Assembly (NCBI GenBank): GCA_900540255.1
Contig: UQFE01000012.1
Location: 1-64,000, forward strand
Direction of reading: 5' to 3'
DNA: 64,000 bases
From: an uncultured Clostridium sp.
GTDB lineage: Bacteria; Bacillota; Clostridia; Clostridiales; Clostridiaceae
The translations under genes and the position numbers were made by a program. The notes beneath the pieces are model-generated. The model did not search any database and was not told the origin of the DNA. It saw only the letters and a program-made list of their open reading frames with translations. Of this stretch, positions 8,445-15,701 are shown in pieces. Positions within the stretch are counted from its first letter, which is position 1. Each line of letters starts with the position of its first letter.

Positions 8445-8494
8445 AAGACTTATTACTCATCTACAAAATTATGAAGTAATAAGTCTTATATTTT
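8445..8494 (+). terminator. Hairpin of the moeA leader, probable expression platform
   Basis: AAGACTTATTACT (8445-8457) pairs without mismatch with AGTAATAAGTCTT (8475-8487), then ATATTTT. The T run is short. The moeA ribosome site AAGGAGG begins at about 8494, so the hairpin could work either by weak termination or by setting access to the ribosome site. Confidence 0.55.
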
Positions 8495-8508
8495 AAGGAG
8501 GATATTAC

Positions 8509-9714
8509 ATGAAGTCATTTATATCATTGGAAGAAGCAATAGATATATTAGATGCAAATGTTAAAGCTATAGGAACAGAAGAAGTTGAATTAATAAAAGC
8601 AACTGGAAGAATAATATCGGAGGATATATATTCTAAAATTGATAATCCTCCATTTAATAAATCAGCCATGGATGGTTATGCAATAATAGCAGAAGATAGT
8701 AATGGTTGTAATGAAATAAAGGTTATTGATAAAGTTTTTGCAGGAGAAGTAAGTAAAGCAGAAGTTATTAATAAAACAGCCGTCAGAATAATGACAGGTG
8801 CGCCTATTCCAAAAGGGGCAAATGCAGTAATAAAGCAAGAAGATACTATTAAAGGTGATAATGAATTTGTTACTCTTAAAAAAGTAATAAAAGAAAATGA
8901 AAATATATGCTTTAAAGGTGAAGATATAAAAAAAGGTACTTTATTAGTAGAAAAAAATAAAAAATTAAACTTTGCAGATATAGGAATAATAGCAAGTACA
9001 GGAATTTCAAAAATCAATGTCTTTAAACAGCCTAAAATTGCTCTTATATCTACTGGAGATGAAGTTATAGATGTAGGAAATATATTAACAGAAGGAAAAA
9101 TCTACAATAGTAACAAATATTCTATAATTTCAAGAATTTTTGAATTAGGGTATAGTATTTGTGAAATACAACATGCAGGAGATGCTGAAGGAGAAATTGG
9201 AAGTTATATAGAAAAACTTTCTGAAAAATTTGATTTAATAATTACAACTGGTGGAGTATCTGTTGGAGAAAAAGATTTATTAAATGAAGCCATAGATAAA
9301 ATTAATGGTAAAAGATTATTTTGGAAAGTAAAAATTAAACCAGGATCAGCAGTGCTTTGTAGTATTGTTAATAATTCAATTATAATTAGTTTATCAGGTA
9401 ATCCAACAGCAGCTTTAACTGCATTTGAATTGTTTGTTAAAACATCATTAGAAAAGTTATGTGGAAAAGAAAAGATAGAAATAAAAAGAGAAAAAGCAAT
9501 ACTTTGTGATTCATTTAATAAAAAGAGTCCACAAAGAAGATTTATACGAGGAAGAGTTGAAATAAGAGAAGAAAAACAAAATGTATATATTACACAAGTT
9601 AAGAATGGTAATGGTATATTAAGTTCTAATTTAAATTCTAATTGTATGATTGAAGTAGAAGCAGGCAATAAAGGACTTCAAAGTGGATGTATTGTAAATA
9701 TTATCAAGTTTTAG
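8509..9714 (+). CDS. moeA: Molybdopterin molybdenumtransferase
   Basis: A 401-residue MoeA. The N-terminal domain carries NPPFNKSAMDGYAI (about 47-60), the RIMTGAPIPKGA segment follows, the MoaB/Mog-like domain contains ISTGDEVI and TTGGVSVGEKDLL, and a short C-terminal beta domain ends the protein. The enzyme inserts molybdate into adenylylated molybdopterin to give Moco. It is the first gene behind the Moco-type leader, with a strong AAGGAGG site. The stop (TAG, 9712-9714) sits in the ribosome site of mobA. Confidence 0.95.
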   Translation: MKSFISLEEAIDILDANVKAIGTEEVELIKATGRIISEDIYSKIDNPPFNKSAMDGYAIIAEDSNGCNEIKVIDKVFAGEVSKAEVINKTAVRIMTGAPIPKGANAVIKQEDTIKGDNEFVTLKKVIKENENICFKGEDIKKGTLLVEKNKKLNFADIGIIASTGISKINVFKQPKIALISTGDEVIDVGNILTEGKIYNSNKYSIISRIFELGYSICEIQHAGDAEGEIGSYIEKLSEKFDLIITTGGVSVGEKDLLNEAIDKINGKRLFWKVKIKPGSAVLCSIVNNSIIISLSGNPTAALTAFELFVKTSLEKLCGKEKIEIKREKAILCDSFNKKSPQRRFIRGRVEIREEKQNVYITQVKNGNGILSSNLNSNCMIEVEAGNKGLQSGCIVNIIKF

Positions 9715-9726
9715 GAGAAGATGATT

Positions 9727-10302
9727 ATGATTAATAAAACCTTGGCAATTTTAGTTGGTGGTCAAAGCAGTAGAATGAATTATAATAATAAAGCATTATT
9801 AAAGTATAAAGATCACAAATTTATAGAGCATATAATTGCTGCAGGAAGGGATTATAAAGAAATAATAATTATCTCAAATAAAAAAGAAGAATATAAAGGA
9901 TTTAATCTTAGGATAGTTGAAGATATATATAAGGGAAATGGACCACTAAGTGGAATTCATTCAGCGCTTATGAATTCTACTACAAATGAAGTTTTGTGCA
10001 TAGCATGTGATATGCCATTAATAACTAAAGAAACTTTAAATGTACTAGGCAATTATGATGAAAATTATGATGTATTAATACCTAAGGTCTTAGGAAGATT
10101 ACAGCCTTTATGTGCAGTATATTCAAAAAAAATTATTCCTAATATTGAAGAAGCAATTAGAGAAAATAATAATAAACTTCAACTATTAATAAAAACATTA
10201 AATTATAAGGTTATTGAAGGAAATGAAGATAATAAATTTATTGAAAAAGAATTTTTAAATATAAATACTGAAAAGGAATATCATGAATTGGAGGAGTTAT
10301 AA
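9727..10302 (+). CDS. mobA: Molybdenum cofactor guanylyltransferase
   Basis: A 191-residue nucleotidyltransferase of the MobA family, with ILVGGQSSRMN at the N-terminus, KALL, the GPLSGIHSAL segment and CDMPLITKETL. It transfers GMP from GTP to Mo-molybdopterin. There are two in-frame ATGs: 9721, only three bases after AGGAG (9713-9717), and 9727 with a spacing of nine; I chose 9727. Its TAA shares a base with the ATG of the next gene at 10302, which implies translational coupling. Mo-bis-MGD is the expected form for the narA enzyme. Confidence 0.92.
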   Translation: MINKTLAILVGGQSSRMNYNNKALLKYKDHKFIEHIIAAGRDYKEIIIISNKKEEYKGFNLRIVEDIYKGNGPLSGIHSALMNSTTNEVLCIACDMPLITKETLNVLGNYDENYDVLIPKVLGRLQPLCAVYSKKIIPNIEEAIRENNNKLQLLIKTLNYKVIEGNEDNKFIEKEFLNINTEKEYHELEEL

Positions 10303-10793
10303 TGTATACAGTTGGTATAATTACTAGTAGTGATAAAGGTTATGCAGGTGAAAGAGAAGATAAAAGTGGTGCTGTAATAAAAGAAATAGTAGAAGCTGCT
10401 GGATTTACTGTTGTTAAACAAGTAGTACTTCCAGATGAAAAAGAAATGCTTAAAAATGAATTTAAAGTTATGAGTGATGAATTAAAAGTTAATTTAATAT
10501 TAAGTACTGGGGGAACTGGATTTTCTAAAAGAGATATAACTCCAGAAGCTACAAAGGAAATATTAGATAGGGAAGCACCAGGAATATGCGAAGCTATAAG
10601 GATGTATAGTATGCAAATAACTAAAAGAGCAATGCTTTCAAGAGCAGTATCTGGCATAAGAAAGGATACTTTAATAGTTAATTTACCTGGAAGTCCTAAG
10701 GCTTGTAAAGAAGCATTGGATTTTGTATTAGACGATGTTAAACATGGAATTGATATATTATTAGGTTCGGCAAGGGAATGTGCTAGAAAGTAA
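10302..10793 (+). CDS. mog: Molybdopterin adenylyltransferase (MoaB/Mog family)
   Basis: A 163-residue MoaB/Mog protein: GIITSSDKGYAGEREDKSG at the start, LILSTGGTGFSKRDITPEAT in the middle, and NLPGSPKACKEALDF near the end, where the conserved PGSPKA loop binds the pterin. The family adenylylates molybdopterin ahead of metal insertion by MoeA. Sequence alone does not separate MoaB from Mog in firmicutes, so the symbol is a functional choice. It is coupled to mobA by a one-base overlap and is followed after 14 bases by the MoeA-like gene. Confidence 0.9.
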   Translation: MYTVGIITSSDKGYAGEREDKSGAVIKEIVEAAGFTVVKQVVLPDEKEMLKNEFKVMSDELKVNLILSTGGTGFSKRDITPEATKEILDREAPGICEAIRMYSMQITKRAMLSRAVSGIRKDTLIVNLPGSPKACKEALDFVLDDVKHGIDILLGSARECARK

Positions 10794-10807
10794 GGGAGGT
10801 AATAGTT

Positions 10808-11824
10808 ATGAAAATGATAAGAGTTGAGGAGGCAGTAGGAACTATACTTTCTCATGATGTAACTCAAATAATTCCAGGAGAATTTAAAGGGAGATTATTC
10901 AAGAAAGGGCATATAATCAAGGAAGAAGATATAGAAAAATTACTATCTATTGGTAAAGAGCATGTATATGTATGGGAGCCAACAGAAGGACAACTTCATG
11001 AAAATGATGCAGCAACAAGAATTTCTAATTTAGTTGTGGGAGAAGGAATTAAGCTTTCTGATGAAATTAAGGAAGGTAAAGTTGACTTCTTTGCAGATAG
11101 AGATGGAGTATTAAAGATTGATAAGACAAATTTATTTAAGTTAAATTCATTAGGTGAAATAATAGTTTCTACAATACACAATAATACACCAATTAAAAAG
11201 GGTGAAAAGGTTGGAGCAACTAGAGTTATTCCATTAATAATAGATGAAAAAAAAATCATAACTGCAGAAGAATTAATTAAAGAAAAAATAATAAGTGTTG
11301 CAGAAATAAGACCTAAAAAGTGTTTATTAATTACTACAGGAAATGAAGTATATAAAGGAAGAATAAAGGATGCATTTTTACCTGTTATAAAACAAAAATT
11401 AGGTTATTATGGAAGTGAAGTAATTCGTCAAGTTATATTACCAGATGAAAAGTCAAGAATTATTGAAGAAATTCAAAAGGGATTAAATGAAAATGTTGAT
11501 ATGATTATTTGTACTGGTGGTATGTCAGTAGATCCAGATGATGTTACACCAACTGCAATTAAAGAATGTGGAGGAGAACTTGTAACATATGGTTCACCAG
11601 TATTACCAGGAGCAATGTTTTTATTAGCTTATTATGGAGATACACCAATATTAGGTGTACCAAGTTGTGCAATGTATTCTAAGAGAACAGTTCTTGACTT
11701 AGTTTTACCAAGGGTTTTAAGTGATGAAAAATTAACATTTGAAGATATAGTTGAATATGGACATGGTGGATTATGCTTAGACTGTAAAGTTTGTACTTTC
11801 CCACATTGTTCATTTGGAAAATAA
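10808..11824 (+). CDS. MoeA-like molybdopterin-binding protein with Cys-rich tail
   Basis: A 338-residue protein whose second half (about 165-310) is a MoaB/MoeA-type molybdopterin-binding domain: [32 protein letters not shown] and [14 protein letters not shown]. The first half resembles the MoeA N-terminal region but lacks the MDGYA motif. It ends with [17 protein letters not shown], a C-x2-C-x4-C pattern that could hold a metal or iron-sulphur site. It is not a second MoeA. Members of this group sit in Moco and molybdoenzyme clusters of clostridia; the precise role is not established as far as I know. The gene lies inside the operon, 14 bases after mog. Confidence 0.75.
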   Translation: MKMIRVEEAVGTILSHDVTQIIPGEFKGRLFKKGHIIKEEDIEKLLSIGKEHVYVWEPTEGQLHENDAATRISNLVVGEGIKLSDEIKEGKVDFFADRDGVLKIDKTNLFKLNSLGEIIVSTIHNNTPIKKGEKVGATRVIPLIIDEKKIITAEELIKEKIISVAEIRPKKCLLITTGNEVYKGRIKDAFLPVIKQKLGYYGSEVIRQVILPDEKSRIIEEIQKGLNENVDMIICTGGMSVDPDDVTPTAIKECGGELVTYGSPVLPGAMFLLAYYGDTPILGVPSCAMYSKRTVLDLVLPRVLSDEKLTFEDIVEYGHGGLCLDCKVCTFPHCSFGK

Positions 11825-11846
11825 TTTTAGAAAGCAGGCTTATAAT

Positions 11847-12323
11847 ATGGAAAATAAATTAACACACTTTGATAATAGCGGAAATGCTAGAATGGTTGAT
11901 GTATCAGAAAAGAAAGGAACAGTAAGAGTTGCAACTGCTGTTTCTAAAATAAAGATGAGTAAAGAAACATTAGAGCTTATAAAACAAGGCAAAATAGGTA
12001 AAGGAGATGTTTTAGGCGTTGCTAGAGTTGCAGGAATAATGGCAAGCAAACAAACAGCAAATTTGATTCCAATGTGTCACCCATTAATGATTACAAGTTG
12101 TAATGTAGACTTTGAAATAAATAAAGAAGAAAATTCTATAGAAATTACTGCTACTGTAAAAATCGTAGATAAAACAGGTGTTGAAATGGAAGCTTTAACA
12201 GCAGCTACAGTAAGTGCATTAACAATTTATGATATGTGTAAGGCTGTTGATAAAAGAATGGTTATTGAAAGCACTCACTTGCTTAAAAAAACAGGAGGAA
12301 AGAGTGGGGAGTTTAACTTTTAA
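11847..12323 (+). CDS. moaC: Cyclic pyranopterin monophosphate synthase
   Basis: A 158-residue MoaC with all family hallmarks: [16 protein letters not shown] at the start, the [19 protein letters not shown] segment, [12 protein letters not shown], and the [25 protein letters not shown] run with the catalytic lysine and glutamate. It converts the MoaA product to cyclic pyranopterin monophosphate. I place the start at the ATG at 11847, because the upstream TTG at 11814 lies inside the preceding gene. The ribosome site (AAAGCAGG) is weak. The gene is followed after 18 bases by moaA, its pathway partner. Confidence 0.95.
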   Translation: MENKLTHFDNSGNARMVDVSEKKGTVRVATAVSKIKMSKETLELIKQGKIGKGDVLGVARVAGIMASKQTANLIPMCHPLMITSCNVDFEINKEENSIEITATVKIVDKTGVEMEALTAATVSALTIYDMCKAVDKRMVIESTHLLKKTGGKSGEFNF

Positions 12324-12341
12324 CTTACCCTTTAAAGAAAT

Positions 12342-13313
12342 ATGAAAGATAAGTTTGGAAGAGAAATAGATTATTTAAGGGTATCAGTAACTGATAATTG
12401 CAACTTAAGATGTATATATTGCATGAGTGAAAAAGAAAATAACTTTTTAAAGAAAAATGAAAAGTTAACAGATGATGAAATATATAGAGTTGTAAAAGAA
12501 AGTGCAAACCTTGGAATAAAAAAGATTAGAATAACAGGTGGAGAACCTTTAGTTAGAGCAGGAATAGTGAAGCTTATTGGAAAAATAAATGAAATACCAG
12601 GGATTGAAGAAATTTATTTAACAACTAATGGAATATTGTTAGGTGATAAGCTTGAGGAATTAAAGTTAAATGGATTAAAGGGAGTAAATATAAGTTTAGA
12701 TTCTCTTGAAGAAGATAAGTTTAATAAATTAACTAGATTAGGTAATTTAAATAATGTTTTAGAAGCTATAGATAAAGCAATAGAATTAGGAGTAAAGGTT
12801 AAAGTAAATACAGTTATAGTTAATGATATAAATAAAGATGAAATAATTGATTTTGTAAATATAACTAGAGAAAAGCCAATAGATATAAGATTTATTGAAT
12901 TAATGCCAATAGGAGAAGCTGTTAATTATAAAGGTATAACTAATAAAGAAGTTTTAAATATAATTGAAAAAAATTATTCAAATTATGAAAAAGTAGTAAG
13001 AAGTAAAAGTGGTGGACCAGCTACATATATTAAGCTTAAGGGTGCTAAAGGTAAGGTTGGATTCATAAGTGCTTTAAGCAATTGTTTTTGTGAGGATTGT
13101 AACAGAATAAGATTAACACCAGATGGATTTTTAAAGCAATGTTTACATTTTGATTATGGTGTAGACTTAAAATCTAAATTAAGAGAAAACATTACTGATG
13201 AAGAATTAAGAAAAATTATTAAAGATAATATATATGATAAGCCAGAAAAACATTTATTTTTAGAGAAAAGTACTCATAAAGAAATAAAGTTTATGAATCA
13301 AATTGGAGGATAA
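12342..13313 (+). CDS. moaA: GTP 3',8-cyclase (radical SAM)
   Basis: A 323-residue radical-SAM enzyme. The SAM-binding cluster is C20, C24 and C27 ([12 protein letters not shown]). The TGGEPLVR segment and the C-terminal cluster ligands ([13 protein letters not shown], then QC in FLKQCLHFD) bind GTP through the second [4Fe-4S] cluster, and the chain ends in the Gly-Gly tail needed for catalysis (QIGG). With MoaC it carries out the first step of Moco synthesis. A ribosome site is poor here (CTTTAAAGAAAT before the ATG), so translation may depend on coupling to moaC. Confidence 0.96.
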   Translation: MKDKFGREIDYLRVSVTDNCNLRCIYCMSEKENNFLKKNEKLTDDEIYRVVKESANLGIKKIRITGGEPLVRAGIVKLIGKINEIPGIEEIYLTTNGILLGDKLEELKLNGLKGVNISLDSLEEDKFNKLTRLGNLNNVLEAIDKAIELGVKVKVNTVIVNDINKDEIIDFVNITREKPIDIRFIELMPIGEAVNYKGITNKEVLNIIEKNYSNYEKVVRSKSGGPATYIKLKGAKGKVGFISALSNCFCEDCNRIRLTPDGFLKQCLHFDYGVDLKSKLRENITDEELRKIIKDNIYDKPEKHLFLEKSTHKEIKFMNQIGG

Positions 13314-13317
13314 TAAA

Positions 13318-13773
13318 ATGGGAAGAGTAATATCAGTTTGTATAAGCAAGCATAAAGGAACTTTAAAAAATGAGGTTAATGAAGCTAATTTTATAGAGGA
13401 ATTTGGAATAGAAGGAGATGCACATGCTGGAAAATGGCATAGACAAGTAAGTCTTTTAGCATTAGAAAAAATAGAAGACTTTAGAAGTAAGGGTGGAAAT
13501 GTTGATTTTGGAGCATTTGGTGAAAATTTAGTTATAGAAGGATTTGAATTAAATAAGTTACCAGTTGGGCAAAGATTAACAGTAGGAGATGAAGTTCTTT
13601 TAGAAGTAACTCAAATTGGGAAAGAGTGTCATGATAAGTGTGCTATATATTACCAAGTTGGAGAATGTATTATGCCTAAGAATGGAATATTTACGAGAGT
13701 TTTAAAAGGTGGAAAAGTTAAGGTTGGAGATGAATGTAAATTAGTTAACCAAGGTAAAATATTAAGTTTATAA
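13318..13773 (+). CDS. MOSC domain protein
   Basis: A 151-residue single MOSC domain. The conserved cysteine lies in TQIGKECHDKC and the GAFGENLVIEG segment is typical of the YiiM/MOSC group, whose members handle Moco or sulphur from MoaA/molybdenum pathways. It overlaps nothing: the ATG at 13318 follows GGAGGATAATAAA, while an in-frame upstream start at 13303 would lie inside moaA. It is the last gene of the Moco operon, just ahead of a strong terminator. It could act in Moco transfer or sulphuration, but the precise role is not known for this subgroup. Confidence 0.85.
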   Translation: MGRVISVCISKHKGTLKNEVNEANFIEEFGIEGDAHAGKWHRQVSLLALEKIEDFRSKGGNVDFGAFGENLVIEGFELNKLPVGQRLTVGDEVLLEVTQIGKECHDKCAIYYQVGECIMPKNGIFTRVLKGGKVKVGDECKLVNQGKILSL

Positions 13774-13826
13774 TATTATTAAATAAAATTAAAAATGTAA
13801 AAGTAATTTTTTAAATTACTGATAAA

Positions 13827-13887
13827 AAATTAACTCCTTTTTAATAATAATTGATATAAAAATTATTGTAAAAAGGAGTTAATTTTA
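13827..13887 (+). terminator. Intrinsic terminator of the Moco operon
   Basis: A long stem: TTAACTCCTTTTTA pairs with AAAAAGGAGTTAA, with AATAATT/AATTATT pairing above it, then ATTTTATTT. A smaller AGTAATT/AATTACT hairpin lies just before it at 13801-13820. Confidence 0.8.
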
Positions 13888-13976
13888 TTTACAAAGCAAA
13901 ATCAAGTTGTTTTTATAGTTGTAATAAGAGCAATTACTTAATATTAACAATGAAATAATTAAAAAATTAACAATAT

Positions 13977-14019
13977 TGTGATAAAAATCACATACATTTT
14001 TAAAAATGTAGAATATAAT
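13977..14019 (+). promoter_or_regulatory. FNR/CRP-like operator and -10 box ahead of the TehA/SLAC1-type channel
   Basis: TGTGATAAAAATCACA (13977-13992) is a Crp/Fnr-type site with the same half sites as the narA operator. TATAAT is at 14014-14019. The distance from operator centre to the -10 box is 29.5 bases, identical to the narA promoter, placing the site at about -41.5 from a start near 14026. The gap 13774-14141 otherwise holds the terminator and the small reading frame described below. Confidence 0.75.
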
Positions 14020-14052
14020 CACAATTGTTAGAAGAGAGATAATAAAATTGTT

Positions 14053-14133
14053 ATGTGTAAAGTGAAAAAATTAACAAGTGAATTTAAATTAAATGTATTA
14101 CACAAAATATATAGAACCTATTTATTATCTTAG
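14053..14133 (+). CDS. Possible 26-residue leader reading frame upstream of the channel gene
   Basis: An ATG at 14053 opens 26 codons (MCKVKKLTSEFKLNVL and ten further residues) ending in TAG at 14131-14133, directly in the AGGAGG site of the next gene. It lies inside the predicted 5' leader, downstream of the FNR-like promoter. The ribosome site (GAAGAGAG, some 15-20 bases upstream) is poor. It may be translated and coupled to the channel gene, or be a chance frame. Confidence 0.25.
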   Translation: MCKVKKLTSEFKLNVLHKIYRTYLLS

Positions 14134-14141
14134 GAGGAATT

Positions 14142-15095
14142 ATGAACAATAAGTCGTTAATAAAAAAGGTTAAAAACCTACCAGTACCAATTTTACCTAC
14201 AATGGTTGGTGCATTTACTTTATCTAATATTTACTCTGGTATGGGGTATACATGGGTAAGACATATTACAGCATGGGCAGCTATTGCTGTTATATTATCT
14301 TATATTCTTAAGATATGTTTTCATTTTGATACTGTAAAGAAGGAATATTCTAATACAGTTCCAGCATCTCTTTATGCAGGATTTACAATGTTAACTATGC
14401 TTTTAGGAAGCTATTTCTATAATGCTAGTCCTGTATTTGGTAAAACATTATGGTTTGTAGGTTTAATATTACATGCAATTCAAATCTTAGTATTTACTTA
14501 TAATAATGTAATTAAGAATTTTAATATGCAAACATTTTTACCAAGTTGGTTTGTTACATATAATGGAATAATGGTTTCAACAGTTGTTGGTGGAGTTATG
14601 AATGAACCTTTAATAGGTAAAATAGTTGTTTATTACGGGATTGCAGTATTTACAGTAATAATACCATTTATGATTTATAGATTAGCAAAGCATGAAATAA
14701 AGGATCCAGTATATCATACTCAAGCAATATTACTTGCACCATCAAGTCTTTGTTTAGTAAGTTATCTTAACTTTATTTCAACACCTAATAAATTTATAAT
14801 ATATTATTTATATTGTGCAGTTATTTGCGCATTAATATTTATATTAATTAAGTTACCAAAGTTTTTCTCATATGCATTCCATCCAGGATTTGCAGGACTT
14901 ACATTCCCTATGGCAATTGGAATAGTTGCTTCAAATAAGATGGCAGTTTATTTAACAGCACAAGGATATGAAGCATTTGGTAATGTTATAACTCAAATAG
15001 CAGGTATACAAATTTATGTTACAACAGCACTAGTATCATTTGTATTATTTAAGTTCTTTATGATGTTAGTAGATAGTTATAAAAATAATAAATAA
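14142..15095 (+). CDS. TDT/TehA-SLAC1 family membrane channel or transporter
   Basis: A 317-residue protein with about ten hydrophobic segments, beginning VPILPTMVGAFTLSNIY, the pattern of the tellurite-resistance/dicarboxylate transporter family that includes TehA and the plant anion channel SLAC1. The family moves small anions across the cytoplasmic membrane. It has its own promoter with the same FNR/CRP-like site as the nitrate reductase operon and comes straight after the Moco genes. I infer a role in nitrite or nitrate movement; the sequence does not show the substrate. Strong AGGAGGAATT ribosome site. Confidence 0.78.
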   Translation: MNNKSLIKKVKNLPVPILPTMVGAFTLSNIYSGMGYTWVRHITAWAAIAVILSYILKICFHFDTVKKEYSNTVPASLYAGFTMLTMLLGSYFYNASPVFGKTLWFVGLILHAIQILVFTYNNVIKNFNMQTFLPSWFVTYNGIMVSTVVGGVMNEPLIGKIVVYYGIAVFTVIIPFMIYRLAKHEIKDPVYHTQAILLAPSSLCLVSYLNFISTPNKFIIYYLYCAVICALIFILIKLPKFFSYAFHPGFAGLTFPMAIGIVASNKMAVYLTAQGYEAFGNVITQIAGIQIYVTTALVSFVLFKFFMMLVDSYKNNK

Positions 15096-15192
15096 AACTC
15101 TTAGAATTTAAAATATGATTCTTATGTATAAATAGTTAAATTGAAAATTACTTACATAAGAATCATGTTAATTTTATTCTAGGAGTTTTTTA
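15096..15192 (+). terminator. Long intrinsic terminator after the channel gene
   Basis: AACTCTTAGAAT pairs with ATTCTAGGAGTT and is followed by TTTT; inside, ATGATTCTTATGTA pairs with TTACATAAGAATCAT. The stem starts directly at the stop codon. From here to 15348 I see only A/T-rich DNA without a gene. Confidence 0.82.
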
Positions 15193-15348
15193 TTTATTGA
15201 AATTAAATATAAAATTTAATCTGTTTTTTATAGTTTAAAGTAATAATATAATGAAAATTTTAGATTAATTTAAAATATAACTAAAAAGATAATGGTAAAG
15301 CATAAAAGTTTGAATATTTTTTTATAAATGAAAAAATATATTAGTATA

Positions 15349-15400
15349 TTGACATTAATAAAAAAAGAATTATAATTAAAATGTACCCCCCTGGGGGGTA
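15349..15400 (+). promoter_or_regulatory. Copper-responsive promoter with CsoR operator
   Basis: TTGACA (15349-15354), a 16-base spacer and TATAAT (15371-15376) form a consensus promoter. TACCCCCCTGGGGGGTA (15384-15400) is a perfect palindrome of the CsoR type (TACCCC-GGGGTA) and covers the expected transcription start. CsoR bound here would block transcription until Cu(I) releases it. The G/C block stands out sharply in this A/T-rich window. Confidence 0.93.
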
Positions 15401-15431
15401 GGGAAACGAAGGAATATATGGAGGAATTTTT

Positions 15432-15692
15432 ATGGAAGAAAGAAAAAAAGCAATTCAAAATTTAAAAATAGCAAAAGGTCAAATAGAAGGAATAATAAAG
15501 ATGATTGAAGATGAAAGATATTGTGTTGATATATCAAATCAAATAATTGCAGTACAATCATTATTAAAAAAGGCTAATATGCAAATTTTAAGAAGGCATT
15601 TAGATCATTGTGTAAAAGATGCAATCTTACATAACAATGGAGATGAAAAAATAAATGAAATAATCAACTTATTTGAGAAAGTATCAAAGTAA
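15432..15692 (+). CDS. csoR: Copper-sensing repressor CsoR
   Basis: An 86-residue all-helical CsoR/RcnR-family regulator. The Cu(I) ligands are C31 (ERYCVD), H56 and C60 (RRHLDHC), the C-H-C set that marks copper sensors as opposed to the nickel or formaldehyde sensors of the family. It represses its own operon through the palindrome at 15384-15400. The ribosome site TGGAGGAATTTTT is good. copA follows after nine bases. Confidence 0.94.
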   Translation: MEERKKAIQNLKIAKGQIEGIIKMIEDERYCVDISNQIIAVQSLLKKANMQILRRHLDHCVKDAILHNNGDEKINEIINLFEKVSK

Positions 15693-15701
15693 ATTAAGGA
15701 G

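Noticed and set aside
8676..11259. Several antisense frames within moeA, mog and the MoeA-like gene
   Set aside because: All overlap recognisable genes entirely, have shadow-type composition and no promoter or ribosome site.
7748..13773. Plasmid or transferred island carrying the Moco genes
   Set aside because: Codon use and base makeup match the rest of the window, and there are no integrase, tRNA junction or flanking repeats around the block.
15270..15458. Minus-strand 62-codon frame over the csoR promoter
   Set aside because: It spans the CsoR operator and promoter and shows the Phe/Ile-rich composition of random frames in A/T-rich DNA.
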